A stretch of 64,000 bases of DNA from Lawsonella clevelandensis (GCF_001293125.1 NZ_CP009312.1:1401447-1465446), one strand, 5' to 3'. Numbered from the stretch's first letter, positions 1 through 10,658 are shown. Program-made: numbers and translations. Notes: a model not told the origin generated them from the sequence alone.

Positions 1-1169
1 GCGACCAGGGAGCGTACGTCGCCAACGTTGGCGAGGTTGCTGTGGAGCTTGAGGGCATCGATAAAGGCCCAGGCCTCATCCTTGCCACCCTTGATGTCGA
101 AGGCGAGGACGGAGCCGGCACCTTCCGGGGTCACTTGCGTGCCCACCTGGTACCAGGGGCTGGAGGGGAGTCCGGCGTAGTGCACCTTCTCCACCAGGTC
201 CTGCTGGTCGAGCCATTCGGCCACCTGCTGGGCATTGGTGACATGCTGGCGAACACGCAGAGCCAGCGTCTCGACGCCCTGCTGGATAACCCAGGCGTTG
301 AAGGCGGAGAGGGTGGCACCGGTGTCGCGGAGGAGGGAGACGCGCACCTTCAGAGCGAAAGCGGCAGCACCCAGGTCCTTATAGACGAGGCCGTGGTAAG
401 AGGGGTCGGGGGTGACGAAGCTGGGGAAGACGGGGGTGCCGTCCTTCTCGACAGCCCAGTCGAAGTTACCGCCGTCAACCAGCACACCACCGAGGGCGGA
501 ACCGTGCCCACCGATGAACTTGGTAAGGGATTCGGCAACGATATCGGCGCCCTGCTGGAGCGGACGCACCAGGTAGGGAGTGGCGAGGGTGTTGTCGATG
601 AAGAGTGGGACGTTGTTGCGGTGCGCGATCTCGGCGATGACCGGAATGTTGAAGACATCGTTGGCGGGGTTGGAGATGGTTTCGCCGTAGAAGACCTTGG
701 TGTTGGGCTGGACGGCATCCTGCCAGGATTGCGGGTCATCCGGGTTCTCTACGAAGGTTACTTCGATGCCGTACTTAGGCAAGGTGTGGTGGAGGAGATT
801 CTCGGTACCGCCGTAGAGGCGGGGACTGGCGACGATGTGTCCACCGGCTTGTACGACGGTCTGGAGGCCGTTGGTGATGGCGGCTGCGCCGGAGGAGAAG
901 CCGACTGCGGCGACCCCACCTTCGAGTACTGCGAGACGGTTCTCGAGGGCGTCAACGGTGGGGTTGGTAAGGCGGGAGTATACCGGCCCGGTGTCAGAGA
1001 GGTTGAAGCGGTTGGCGGCGTGTTCGGCGCTGTCGAAGACGAAGGAGGAGGAGAGGTAGATAGGGAGGTTGCGGGCGCTCACGTCGTTGTCGACACCCTG
1101 TCCGGCATGCACGGACTGGGTGGTGAAGTTCCAGTTGGAGGAGTTGCTGTTGTCGTACTTGGTGGTCAT
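1..1169 (-). CDS. metY: O-acetylhomoserine sulfhydrylase (PLP enzyme), 3' end outside window
   Basis: This enzyme makes homocysteine from O-acetylhomoserine and sulfide in methionine synthesis, in the cytoplasm. 389 codons are visible and the C-terminus lies beyond the left edge. The start ATG at 1169 is preceded by an AAAGGAC ribosome site. The N-terminus has the family pattern TQSVHAGQ (residues 18-25), and the PLP lysine is K217 in SLTKFIGGHG. The gene is divergent from the MFS gene at 1321. Cystathionine gamma-synthase is a related alternative, but the length and the N-terminal pattern fit the sulfhydrylase better. In M. tuberculosis the equivalent gene (Rv3340) also neighbours icd. Confidence 0.9.
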   Translation of the reverse strand, partial: MTTKYDNSNSSNWNFTTQSVHAGQGVDNDVSARNLPIYLSSSFVFDSAEHAANRFNLSDTGPVYSRLTNPTVDALENRLAVLEGGVAAVGFSSGAAAITNGLQTVVQAGGHIVASPRLYGGTENLLHHTLPKYGIEVTFVENPDDPQSWQDAVQPNTKVFYGETISNPANDVFNIPVIAEIAHRNNVPLFIDNTLATPYLVRPLQQGADIVAESLTKFIGGHGSALGGVLVDGGNFDWAVEKDGTPVFPSFVTPDPSYHGLVYKDLGAAAFALKVRVSLLRDTGATLSAFNAWVIQQGVETLALRVRQHVTNAQQVAEWLDQQDLVEKVHYAGLPSSPWYQVGTQVTPEGAGSVLAFDIKGGKDEAWAFIDALKLHSNLANVGDVRSLV

Positions 1170-1320
1170 TTTAGTAGTCCTTTAACTGTTGTTTAGTGGT
1201 TCATGGGAGGTATTTTGCTATTTCAAAAACTATGTGCTCAATGGTGACTAATGCCAGCTCAGAGTGGGTTTTACGCAGGATGATTTTAATTAGTTTGATG
1301 TCGTAAGGTAGGAAGAATAC

Positions 1321-2862
1321 ATGACAAAACACTGGATGAAACCACAACAATGGAGCCAGCATTGGAAGGCTTTCTCCGTTGTTATGGCCGCAGGCTCCGT
1401 AGGGCTTTTAAGCGTCTCGATTGTCAACGTGGCGCTTCCCACAATCGAAAGTTCACTGCACGCAACGCCCACGCAATTCCAGTGGATTGTGGCTGGTTAT
1501 GCCGTTGCCTTTGGTCTTTTGCTCGTTCCTTCCGGACGATTAGGGGACGTTATTGGACGGCGCTCGGTCTTTCTCTTTGGGTCTCTTCTCTTCATGGTGA
1601 CGTCCCTGGCGTGTGGTTTCTCCACTAGTGCCGAGATTCTGGTCATTATGCGCGTCCTGCAAGGTATCGGTGCATCGGTAACAACCCCGCAGGTTATTGG
1701 ATTTATTCAAGAGCTTTTCCAAGGTCGCGAGCGGGCTCGTGCATTCGGCATTTTCGGCATGGTTGTCAGTATTTCCTCCGCCATCGGCCCCGCCCTGGGC
1801 GGAGTCTTGGTGAGTGCGCTGGGCCCGGACTGGGGTTGGCGTTCAGTCTTCCTGGTCAACATCCCCTTCTCCATCGTTATTCTGGTGATGGGTCCCAAGG
1901 TGCTGCCGGCTCCGCAGAAACGAGAAAAGGGCACCAAGCTGAATCTTGACACAGTAGGCCTGCTGCTCATGGCTGCCGGTGTGTTGGCGTCGATGCTCCC
2001 GTTCATTCTGGCAACCGATCCCGCCTACGGGCTTGAGCATTCCCCCTGGTATCTCATCGGTGTGGGGTTACTTTTCGGAATCCTCTTCATGGCGTGGGAG
2101 CTGTGGCGAGAGAATCGCCAGCATTCTGTGGTGGTGCCGCGCACCCTCATGAAGAATCGAGGTTTCACCTTGGGGGCTGCCGTGTCTACTGGCTTTTTCG
2201 CCGGCTGGACGGGCGTCTTTATCGTGCTAACCCTCTACCTTCAGCAGGGGCTGGGGATGGCTGCGTGGTTAGCCGGACTGATGCAAGTGCCACTGGCTTT
2301 ACTGGGTGCGTATGGTTCCCAGCGTTCCTCGGTATGGATTGCTTTAAGCGGACGCTGGCTGGTCTTCATAGGTCTCGTCGTCACTATGGCCGGCCTGGGC
2401 CTAATGGCGGCTTCGGTGTTCCTGCTCTCGCCAGATTACGTCTGGTTAGGCATTGTTAGTGGGGGGGCCATCACAGGCTTCGGCTCTGGTATCACTATTA
2501 GCCCGAACCAAACATTCGCGTTGGCAGAAGTGCCGGTGAAGCAGGCTGGTGCTGCTGGGGGTGTGCTGCAAACGGTACAGCGTGTTGGCTCGGCAGTGGG
2601 TATTGCGGGTGTCACCTTGGTGTTCTTTGCTACTCGTTTCGACACTACGCTGGCGGGGTACGCGCACGCTTTCGCCATTTCGATGGCGTTCATCATTGCC
2701 CTGATGGCCGTGGGTGCGATCTGCGCTTTGGCAGATGCCCTCCGCAATGATGGCCGGGAGGAACTGCTAGCGATGGAAGCGCCGCAGCCAGTAAAGGAAC
2801 CACAATCAGTGGCGGAGCCTAACTCGGCTACCGAGTCTCAACTCCGCACAAAGCGGGGCTAG
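1321..2862 (+). CDS. MFS drug/solute exporter, DHA2 (14-TM, EmrB/QacA) family
   Basis: This is a 513-residue inner-membrane proton-driven exporter. The N-terminal half carries NVALPTIESSL and the MFS loop 2-3 motif GRLGDVIGRR (residues about 63-72), followed by GIGASVTTPQV and a repeated hydrophobic pattern consistent with 14 membrane helices. The last 45 residues are a hydrophilic tail with PQPVKEPQSVAEP-like repeats. A TAGGAAG ribosome site lies 6 nt before the ATG. It is transcribed alone, divergent from metY. The substrate cannot be told from the sequence. Confidence 0.85.
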   Translation: MTKHWMKPQQWSQHWKAFSVVMAAGSVGLLSVSIVNVALPTIESSLHATPTQFQWIVAGYAVAFGLLLVPSGRLGDVIGRRSVFLFGSLLFMVTSLACGFSTSAEILVIMRVLQGIGASVTTPQVIGFIQELFQGRERARAFGIFGMVVSISSAIGPALGGVLVSALGPDWGWRSVFLVNIPFSIVILVMGPKVLPAPQKREKGTKLNLDTVGLLLMAAGVLASMLPFILATDPAYGLEHSPWYLIGVGLLFGILFMAWELWRENRQHSVVVPRTLMKNRGFTLGAAVSTGFFAGWTGVFIVLTLYLQQGLGMAAWLAGLMQVPLALLGAYGSQRSSVWIALSGRWLVFIGLVVTMAGLGLMAASVFLLSPDYVWLGIVSGGAITGFGSGITISPNQTFALAEVPVKQAGAAGGVLQTVQRVGSAVGIAGVTLVFFATRFDTTLAGYAHAFAISMAFIIALMAVGAICALADALRNDGREELLAMEAPQPVKEPQSVAEPNSATESQLRTKRG

Positions 2863-3077
2863 CTCCGGCTAGGTCGGAACGTCCTCCTTCCCGCTAGGTT
2901 CCGTATTCAACCTCGCCACCCTTCTCATCTATGATGGGGAGGGTGATAATTTTGTGTCTGCCCAGATCAGCAAGCACCCCTTGCCAGCGCCGCCAGCTGC
3001 GGCGGGCACAAAACTCTACACAATAATCCCTGCATCCACGCCTAACCCTCGCGCACTGCGCCACCAAAGGAGAATCA

Positions 3078-4298
3078 ATGTCGAAGATCCACGTCGACGG
3101 CACTGTCGTTGAACTCGACGGTGACGAGATGACCCGTGTCATCTGGCAAGACATTCGTGACGAACTGATCCTTCCCTACCTCGACCTTAACCTCGAGTAC
3201 TACGACCTCGGCATTGAGAGCCGTGACGCCAGCGACGACCAGATCACCATTGATGCTGCCAACGCCATCAAGAAGCACGGTGTTGGTGTCAAGTGCGCCA
3301 CCATCACCCCCGATGAGGCCCGCGTTGCAGAATTCGGCCTGAAGAAGATGTGGAAGTCCCCCAACGGCACCATCCGTAACATCCTCGGTGGCACCATCTT
3401 CCGCGCCCCCATCATCATGGCAAATGTGCCTCGTCTGGTTCCCGGCTGGACCAAGCCCATCATCATCGGCCGTCACGCCTTCGGTGACCAGTACCGCGCC
3501 ACCGACTTCAAAGCCCCCAGCGCCGGCACTGTCACCATCACCTTCACCCCGGATGATGGCTCCGAACCCATCCAACACGAAGTGGTGCGCCTCCCCGAAG
3601 ACGGCGGCGTCGTTATGGGCATGTACAACTTCAACAAGTCCATTGAGGACTTCGCTCGCGCCTCCTTCAACTACGGCCTGAGCATGAACTACCCGGTGTA
3701 CCTGTCTACCAAGAACACCATCCTCAAGGCCTACGACGGCCAGTTCAAGGACATCTTCCAGCGCATCTACGACGAAGAGTTCAAGGCACAGTTCGAGGCC
3801 GCCGGCCTCCACTACGAGCACCGCCTCATCGACGACATGGTCGCCTCCGCCCTTAAGTGGGAAGGCGGCTACGTCTGGGCCTGCAAGAACTACGACGGCG
3901 ACGTCCAGTCCGACACCGTCGCCCAGGGCTTCGGCTCCCTCGGTCTCATGACGTCCGTCCTCCTCACCCCCGACGGAAAGACCTGCGAGGCAGAAGCCGC
4001 CCATGGCACCGTCACCCGCCACTACCGCCAGCACCAGGCCGGTAACCCCACCTCCACTAACCCCATCGCCAGCATCTATGCCTGGACGCGGGGCCTTGCC
4101 CACCGCGGCAAACTGGACAGTAACCAGGAACTCGTCGGCTTCGCCAACACCCTGGAGACGGTCATCGTCGACACTGTCGAAGGCGGCCAGATGACCAAGG
4201 ACCTCGCCCTCCTCGTGGGCGGTGACCAGGAATGGCTCACCACCGAACAGTTCATGGAAGCCCTCATCACTAACCTTGGAAAGAAACTGGCGGTCTAG
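3078..4298 (+). CDS. icd: NADP-dependent isocitrate dehydrogenase, dimeric eukaryote-like type
   Basis: Converts isocitrate to 2-oxoglutarate with NADP+ in the TCA cycle. The 406-residue length and the motifs [10 protein letters not shown] (residues 14-23), [11 protein letters not shown] and [10 protein letters not shown] identify the homodimeric type found in eukaryotes and in M. tuberculosis Icd1 (Rv3339c). It is not the larger monomeric Icd typical of Corynebacterium. An AAAGGAG ribosome site precedes the ATG. The codons are very C-rich in third position, as expected for a highly expressed gene. The next gene starts 3 nt after the stop, so the two are probably cotranscribed. Confidence 0.95.
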   Translation: MSKIHVDGTVVELDGDEMTRVIWQDIRDELILPYLDLNLEYYDLGIESRDASDDQITIDAANAIKKHGVGVKCATITPDEARVAEFGLKKMWKSPNGTIRNILGGTIFRAPIIMANVPRLVPGWTKPIIIGRHAFGDQYRATDFKAPSAGTVTITFTPDDGSEPIQHEVVRLPEDGGVVMGMYNFNKSIEDFARASFNYGLSMNYPVYLSTKNTILKAYDGQFKDIFQRIYDEEFKAQFEAAGLHYEHRLIDDMVASALKWEGGYVWACKNYDGDVQSDTVAQGFGSLGLMTSVLLTPDGKTCEAEAAHGTVTRHYRQHQAGNPTSTNPIASIYAWTRGLAHRGKLDSNQELVGFANTLETVIVDTVEGGQMTKDLALLVGGDQEWLTTEQFMEALITNLGKKLAV

Positions 4299-4301
4299 CC
4301 T

Positions 4302-5630
4302 GTGAGCGACGTTCCCACCACTCCCTCCTCTGCTGCCGACACTGGCACGTCTACCCCTCCTCGCTCCGCGACACAGGAGGGAGGTCGTGGGAGCTCTCGC
4401 GCTACCTCCGGTTCCGCCACGCTCTCCATCCTCGCCCTCATTTTGGGTGGCATTGGTACCGCCTGTACGGAATCCGTCATCATTAGCTTGCTGCCCGATG
4501 TAGGTCAGCACCTGGGCATGACGACAGAGTCGACACTCGGCTTCGCCATCACCCTCTACATGATCGGTGTGGTTTTTGGGGCACCCCTCTTCACCGTGGT
4601 TCTCGTCCACATCAACCGCAAAAAGCTGTTGATAGTGGCAGTCGGCACCCAGGTGGTGGGTAACCTCCTCACTGTTTTTGCCCCCAACTTTTGGATCCTC
4701 CTGGGGGGACGCTTCCTTGCAGGCGTCCCCCACGGGGCGATCTATGGGCTCATGGCCCTCGTCGGCGCCTATCTGGCGCCACCTGGCAAAACAGCCCGGA
4801 CTGTGTCCATCTCCCTGCTCGGTTTGCCTATCGCCAATCTTGCTATCGTCCCTCTCGTCACCTGGGTGGGCCAGGTCACCAACTACCGCTACGCATTCGG
4901 CATTATCGCGCTCTTCGGCACTCTGGCCTTCGCGGCAATGCTCGCCTGGCTTCCCGCCATGAAAGACTTATCGGGCTCCAACCCCAAGAAGGAGCTTGGT
5001 CTGTTCAAGAATCGCCAGGTCATCCTCACTCTAGTGGCTGGTCTCATCGGTTTCGGTGGTCTCTACGGGTTCCTCAGCTACATTACCCGGACGGTGAATA
5101 CCGTCACCGGGATGGATCCCGACATCATGCCGTTCGTAATGATGGTCATTGGTTTTGGTGCCCTCGTCGGTACCCTCCTCTCCGGCCAACTCTCTGACCG
5201 ACTTCCGGAAGCCGCCTTCCCCATCATCATGGGCAGTTTTGTTGTGGTGTTGGCAGTCTCTCCGCTCATGGTGCAATACCCCGTTACCCTCTTCATTGAA
5301 GTATTCCTGGTGGGTGTGTTCGGCACAGGCGCCTTCTCGCCCGCTATGCAGGTACGCCTCATTCGCCATGCGGGTGACTCCCAAAACCTGGCGTCCTCGA
5401 TGAACCATGTGGCACTCTGCCTGGCGAACATCATCGGTTCTTTCCTCTCCACGCAGGTAGTCCACCACCAGTTGGGTGGCGACTTCATGTACATCCTGCC
5501 CGCCGTCTTTGGAGCAGCTCTCGGTGCCCTGGGCCTCGTATTCCTCCTCACCGCCGTCTATTTGGTGAAATCCGGTAAGGACGCAGCTGCTTCTGTGGAC
5601 TCTTTTACTGCGAAAGGTGCTGAGCAGTGA
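4302..5630 (+). CDS. MFS transporter, DHA1 (12-TM, AraJ-like) family
   Basis: This is a 442-residue membrane protein with a Ser/Thr-rich cytoplasmic N-terminus of about 40 residues, then 12 predicted hydrophobic segments. GRFLAGVPHGAIYGL in the fourth segment region resembles AraJ and related sugar or drug efflux carriers. The GTG start is 3 nt after the icd stop and has no clear ribosome site, so translation may depend on coupling to icd. Its last four bases, GTGA, are shared with the start of xthA. The substrate is unknown. Confidence 0.8.
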   Translation: MSDVPTTPSSAADTGTSTPPRSATQEGGRGSSRATSGSATLSILALILGGIGTACTESVIISLLPDVGQHLGMTTESTLGFAITLYMIGVVFGAPLFTVVLVHINRKKLLIVAVGTQVVGNLLTVFAPNFWILLGGRFLAGVPHGAIYGLMALVGAYLAPPGKTARTVSISLLGLPIANLAIVPLVTWVGQVTNYRYAFGIIALFGTLAFAAMLAWLPAMKDLSGSNPKKELGLFKNRQVILTLVAGLIGFGGLYGFLSYITRTVNTVTGMDPDIMPFVMMVIGFGALVGTLLSGQLSDRLPEAAFPIIMGSFVVVLAVSPLMVQYPVTLFIEVFLVGVFGTGAFSPAMQVRLIRHAGDSQNLASSMNHVALCLANIIGSFLSTQVVHHQLGGDFMYILPAVFGAALGALGLVFLLTAVYLVKSGKDAAASVDSFTAKGAEQ

Positions 5631-6529
5631 GCATTACTGTTACCTCTGTCAACGTCAACGGCATTCGCGCTGCCACCCGCGTTCGCTCTGCTGAGAACCC
5701 TGGGTTCCTTGCCTGGCTAGAGTCCACGGACGCCGACGTCGTGTGTTTGCAGGAAGTACGCGCTACCCCCGCACAAACTGTGACGGCCCTCGCACCGGTG
5801 CTTGTCGACAACGGCGGATGCTGGCACCTGTGCATGCAGGAGGCTGCCGCAAAAGGCCGCGCCGGCGTCGGCATTCTCAGCCGTGAGGCCCCTTTGGCTG
5901 TTCGTACCGGTATCGACGTGGAGGAATTCGCATGTGCTGGGCGCTACATTGAGGCCGACTTTGCAGTGGACGGGAAGCTAGCAAGAGCTAGTGAGGGCGA
6001 CGTACTGACCGTGGCCTCGCTCTATCTTCCCTCCGGGGAGGTAGACACTCCGCGCCAGGACGAAAAGTACCGCTTTATGGACGGCTTCAGCGCATTCTTG
6101 CAGCAGCGGGCGATGCAGGTGGCTGCCGGCTCCGCCCCACAAACCGTTGTGTGTGGAGACTGGAACATTGCCCACCGCGAAGAGGATCTCAAAAACTTCA
6201 AGGCAAATACCACGAAATCGGGCTTTCTTCCGGCCGAGCGGGAGTGGATGACAAGCGTTTTCGGGCCGCAGGGTCTTGGCGTTGACGAGTCTGGCGTCCC
6301 TACCGGGTGGACGGATGCGCAGCGTTATCTGCTGCCGGAGGAGCGTGGCCCCTACTCGTGGTGGAGCTACCGGGGGAAGGCCTTCGATAATGACGCCGGG
6401 TGGCGTATCGACTACCAGGCGATTACGGCTGGGCTGGTGGAACGTCTGGTGGATGCGCGGGTGGAGCGGGCAGATGCCTACGAGCTGCGCTGGTCAGACC
6501 ACGCCCCAGTGACCGTCACCTACCAGTAG
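5627..6529 (+). CDS. xthA: Exodeoxyribonuclease III / AP endonuclease
   Basis: DNA repair enzyme that cuts at abasic sites and removes 3' blocks. The 300 residues show the ExoIII signature: VNVNGIRAA (residues 8-16), metal-binding LQEVRA (about 41-46), GDWNIAH, and WRIDYQ and SDHAPV near the end. The GTG start overlaps the stop of the upstream MFS gene by 4 nt, a standard coupling arrangement. It is the last gene of an icd-MFS-xthA unit and is followed by a 127-nt gap before trpS. Confidence 0.92.
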   Translation: MSITVTSVNVNGIRAATRVRSAENPGFLAWLESTDADVVCLQEVRATPAQTVTALAPVLVDNGGCWHLCMQEAAAKGRAGVGILSREAPLAVRTGIDVEEFACAGRYIEADFAVDGKLARASEGDVLTVASLYLPSGEVDTPRQDEKYRFMDGFSAFLQQRAMQVAAGSAPQTVVCGDWNIAHREEDLKNFKANTTKSGFLPAEREWMTSVFGPQGLGVDESGVPTGWTDAQRYLLPEERGPYSWWSYRGKAFDNDAGWRIDYQAITAGLVERLVDARVERADAYELRWSDHAPVTVTYQ

Positions 6530-6650
6530 CGGGTTGTTCGGGGTTAGCCGGGAGCTGCGGTGAGCAGCCTCCTTTACGTCTCGCAGCGCAACGCGAGTAC
6601 CCTGAACACCACACACTTTTTCGCTCACAACCTCGAACATAGGTAGTTGA

Positions 6651-7688
<1,038 letters not shown>

Positions 7689-7720
7689 TCACTGTTGTTA
7701 GCCACCACTCGTCTAAGGAA

Positions 7721-8728
7721 GTGATGACTATCAGTACTGATCTGAAGGAGCCGGATGCTCTTCGCGGCCTCGCTAAATTCCGTGTGAAGTGGCCGTGGCT
7801 GGACCATTTGTTGGCGACGCACGAACGTTATTCGCAGGAACGCGGCAATCTTTACGCCGGTGGCATTACCTATTTCTCGGTGTTGGGTATCTTTCCGCTG
7901 CTGATGGTGGGCTTTGCGATCGCTGGTGTTTTCCTGTTTTCCCGCCCCGAGCTGCTGGTCGACATTCAGAATCAAATTGTCGCCAAGGTACCTGGTTCGA
8001 TGGGGGAGCAGGTGTCCCAGTTGGTGGAGACGGCGGTGAAGCAGCGCTCCGCAGTTGGTGTTATTGGCTTGTTGACTGCCTTGTATTCCGGGCTGGGATG
8101 GATTGGTAATCTGCGAGATGGTTTGACCGCTCAGTGGGCCATTCCGTTGCAGGCCGAGAACTTCTTGAAGAAGAAGGGTAAGGATCTGTTGGCACTGCTG
8201 GGGCTTTTCCTGGCGTTTGTGGTGGCGTTTGGTCTCACTATGATCTCGTCGTCTGGCCTGATGGAGAAGGTCGTCGGGTGGCTGCAGTTGAGCCATGTGC
8301 CGGGTATGCAGGTGTTGTTGACGGTGGTGTCGCTGCTTGTTTCTGCCTTGGCTATCTGGGTTGTGATGATTTGGGTGATTGGCTATCTGCCGCGTAAACA
8401 CGCGGAGCCGCGGGCGTCGTTGGTGGCGGCTACTGGCGCTACGGTGCTGCTGGTGATCTGGATCCGGGTGGCGGCGATCTACGTGAAGAGTGTTTTGTCG
8501 TCTCCGGCGGGTGTTGTGTTCGGCCCGATCATCGGTATTATGGTGTTCCTTTTCTTCACTTGGCGCATTATTCTTTTCTGCACGGCTTGGGCTGCGACGT
8601 CGCAGCGGGCGCTGCGTGGAGATGTGGCTGCGAAGCGTAGTGAAACGGATCGGGATGAGAAGAGTAAGGCTGCGAGCTTGTCTGTGGTCGCTGCTGCCGC
8701 TGTGAAAGAGCGGGAGAACAACGACTAG
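7721..8728 (+). CDS. YihY/BrkB-family (YhjD-like) inner membrane protein
   Basis: This is a 335-residue membrane protein of the YihY/virulence factor BrkB family. It has an N-terminal cytoplasmic stretch, the conserved GGITYFSVLGIFPLL in the first helix (about residues 46-60), six hydrophobic segments, and a basic-acidic hydrophilic C-terminus. GTG 7721 and ATG 7724 are both possible starts next to AAGGA. The family's biochemical role is not settled; transport roles have been proposed. It is the last gene before the strong terminator at 8759. Confidence 0.8.
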   Translation: MMTISTDLKEPDALRGLAKFRVKWPWLDHLLATHERYSQERGNLYAGGITYFSVLGIFPLLMVGFAIAGVFLFSRPELLVDIQNQIVAKVPGSMGEQVSQLVETAVKQRSAVGVIGLLTALYSGLGWIGNLRDGLTAQWAIPLQAENFLKKKGKDLLALLGLFLAFVVAFGLTMISSSGLMEKVVGWLQLSHVPGMQVLLTVVSLLVSALAIWVVMIWVIGYLPRKHAEPRASLVAATGATVLLVIWIRVAAIYVKSVLSSPAGVVFGPIIGIMVFLFFTWRIILFCTAWAATSQRALRGDVAAKRSETDRDEKSKAASLSVVAAAAVKERENND

Positions 8729-8758
8729 CGCTGGGCGACGTGTTGTTTGTCCGCTAGG

Positions 8759-8802
8759 GCATTAGAGAGGGCCGCTCTTGGTAGAGCGGCCCTCTCTAAT
8801 GC
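8759..8802. terminator. Bidirectional terminator between convergent genes
   Basis: A perfect 20-bp inverted repeat with a 4-nt loop (TGGT) lies 30 nt after the brkB stop and 46 nt beyond the stop of the convergent 8849-10069 gene. No long T tract follows on either side, so it relies on stem strength. Confidence 0.85.
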
Positions 8803-8848
8803 GCGGAATGGCGTTGTGGGGTGCGACTGGGGTGTCGCGTGGTGGTGG

Positions 8849-10069
8849 CTATTGTTTGTCGATGACGCTGTCGAGCCAGATCACCAGTTTGTCCCATTCG
8901 TCGACGATGTCGTCGTAGGGGTCCGCGGGGGTTTCGGTGTTGTCCCCGAGGATAGATTCGACGTAGCTGCCGAGGCGGGTGGAATCGTCCAGGTAGGCGT
9001 CGACGACGTCGGTATCCAGGTAGTCTTCAGCGTCGAGGAGCAGTTCGACGGCAAGGTCGAGCTGATTTTCGTCGACGTCTGCGGGGCCATTCTTCATCTG
9101 TTTGGGGAGACGGACGAAGGAATAGATGTTGTCGTCGGTGGGGCGGACGTTGAGCTCACCGCTGCCGGCGCGGAAGGCTACTTGGTCCCAGCCGGGGAGT
9201 TTGTACATGCTGTGGTCGGGTTCTTCAGCGAGGAAGCGCAGCATGCCGCGCTGGCTGGTGAAGCCGAAGATGTGTTCATCGTTGCCGAGGAAGAGAGGTT
9301 CGTCGTTGATGTAGCAGCGGAGGCTAAACCGGGTGCCGCCGGGGAGGATGATCTTGATGGGGTCGATACCGATGCTGGCCCAGAAGGGGTCTTCGTCGGC
9401 GTCGGGTTCCCATTCGTCGGCGTCGAGTAGACCGGCGGTGTCGTCTTCTTGTTCTGCAGCGAGGGCGCGGGCTTCCGCGAAGTCTGCTTCGGCTTGGGCG
9501 AGGAGGGCGGCGTCTACCTCCGGGCTGACGAGCAGGCTGTCGACGAGGTTGAGGATGGCGTCCCAGTTCTTACTGACGATTTTGCCGATGCGGGTCCATT
9601 CACGGGCGCCTTCGCGGCCGTAGAAGTTGTCGACTCCGCCGGAGGTGGCGCCGAGGTCTCCGTGTTTGCGGAAGAATTTTTCGATCTCGGGGATGTCGCA
9701 GATGCTGCCGATGGTGCGCACCATGGTGAAGCAGTCGTCGAGTTCGAGGACGGATTCTTCGGTGGGGTCTTCGGCGAGGAGTTCCGGAACTCCGACGAGG
9801 TCATAGGAGTGTTCCTCGTCGGGGTCGAGTTCGAGTGCGGAGAGTTGTGCAGTGTGTTCCCACGACGGGTGGTCTTCCAGGTCGTTGGGCGCGCCGGAGC
9901 GGAGGAAAGCGGCGAGTTCGGCAGGGGTAGCGAAGCCGTAGAGGTCTTCGTCGAGGCCAAGCATGGCTTCCCAGTCTTCTCCGTCTTCCCGCCAGGCGGG
10001 GGCCCACAGGGTGACGAAGTCTCCGGAGGGAAGACCCAGTGCTACAGGAACAATATCAGCTACAGACAT
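8849..10069 (-). CDS. Acidic protein of unknown function built from two similar halves
   Basis: I do not recognise a named family. The 406 residues are very acidic, with no signal peptide or membrane segment, so the protein is probably cytosolic. It is an internal duplication. Residues about 12-72 (GLPSGDFVTL ... LYGFATPAELAAFL ... HPSWE) align with about 240-296 (ILPGGTRFSL ... IFGFTSQRGMLRFL ... LPGWD), and NWDAILNLVDSLL (168-180) aligns with EWDKLVIWLDSVI (391-403). An Asp/Glu-rich linker (about 207-228) joins the halves. It lies 52 nt downstream of the YbaB-like gene on the same strand and ends at the shared terminator, so it is probably the last gene of the type-VII-like operon. Confidence 0.75.
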   Translation of the reverse strand: MSVADIVPVALGLPSGDFVTLWAPAWREDGEDWEAMLGLDEDLYGFATPAELAAFLRSGAPNDLEDHPSWEHTAQLSALELDPDEEHSYDLVGVPELLAEDPTEESVLELDDCFTMVRTIGSICDIPEIEKFFRKHGDLGATSGGVDNFYGREGAREWTRIGKIVSKNWDAILNLVDSLLVSPEVDAALLAQAEADFAEARALAAEQEDDTAGLLDADEWEPDADEDPFWASIGIDPIKIILPGGTRFSLRCYINDEPLFLGNDEHIFGFTSQRGMLRFLAEEPDHSMYKLPGWDQVAFRAGSGELNVRPTDDNIYSFVRLPKQMKNGPADVDENQLDLAVELLLDAEDYLDTDVVDAYLDDSTRLGSYVESILGDNTETPADPYDDIVDEWDKLVIWLDSVIDKQ

Positions 10070-10121
10070 ACTCTCAGCCTACGGGAGTTACAGAGCCACT
10101 GCCATATCTTGTGGGGAACTT

Positions 10122-10655
10122 TTAGGCGCGTGTTACGCGAACCGGATTGATCTCTTCGAGTGCAGCCGTCAGCTGTGTACGCCATTGTTCTGAGTAGGTT
10201 TGTGCAGCTGTTTTAGCCTGCTGGTAGGCCTCCAGGAGAGACGTGGCGAGTTCGTTTGCAGTGAGCTTCTTCGCTTTGTCTTTGCATTCGACAGAGGTGA
10301 GGCAGCCGCGTCCCGAGATGGTGACGGTGACTGCTTCGGTGCTTCCTTCGCTGGGGTGGGCCTGGAGGTCTTCGCCAGCTTTGCGAAGGGTGGCCATGCT
10401 GTCGTGGAGGGCACCATAGATTTCTGCCAGTGCCGGGGTGGGCGGTTCACTGAGCCGTGCCATGACGCTGTCGATTTCTCGGTTGCTGTACGGTTGCTCG
10501 TACTGTGGTAGCGCCTTGGCGTGGAGTCGACATAGTTCGGCGGAGAGCCGTGCGGGGGAGAGATTCCCGTGCAGCTCGATGCCGAGCAAGTCGCCGTTGT
10601 CGGCACAGGTAATGGTGATGGTGCGGTCGGCGGTGCGGTAGATGTTCTTGCTCAT
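10122..10655 (-). CDS. YbaB/EbfC-like protein of the type-VII-linked kind
   Basis: This 177-residue protein resembles the YbaB/EbfC-like proteins found beside type VII secretion substrates in actinobacteria. The C-terminal half has the typical strand-strand-helix pattern AVTVTISGRGCLTSVEC then LTANELATSLLEAYQQA (residues about 108-148). The N-terminal half shows a weaker copy, TITITCADNGDLLGIEL then SPARLSAELCRLHAKAL (about 12-49). It starts 3 nt after the stop of the NlpC/P60 gene, so it is cotranscribed and likely coupled. DNA binding, known for true YbaB, cannot be assumed here. Confidence 0.7.
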   Translation of the reverse strand: MSKNIYRTADRTITITCADNGDLLGIELHGNLSPARLSAELCRLHAKALPQYEQPYSNREIDSVMARLSEPPTPALAEIYGALHDSMATLRKAGEDLQAHPSEGSTEAVTVTISGRGCLTSVECKDKAKKLTANELATSLLEAYQQAKTAAQTYSEQWRTQLTAALEEINPVRVTRA

Positions 10656-10658
10656 GTA

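Noticed and set aside
42-1196. Long plus-strand open frame opposite metY
   Set aside because: It is glycine/valine-rich, has no family match, and is the antisense image of a well conserved PLP enzyme.
3075-4733. 552-codon minus-strand open frame opposite icd
   Set aside because: It mirrors the icd codons and runs into the MFS gene; strong codon bias of icd explains the open frame.
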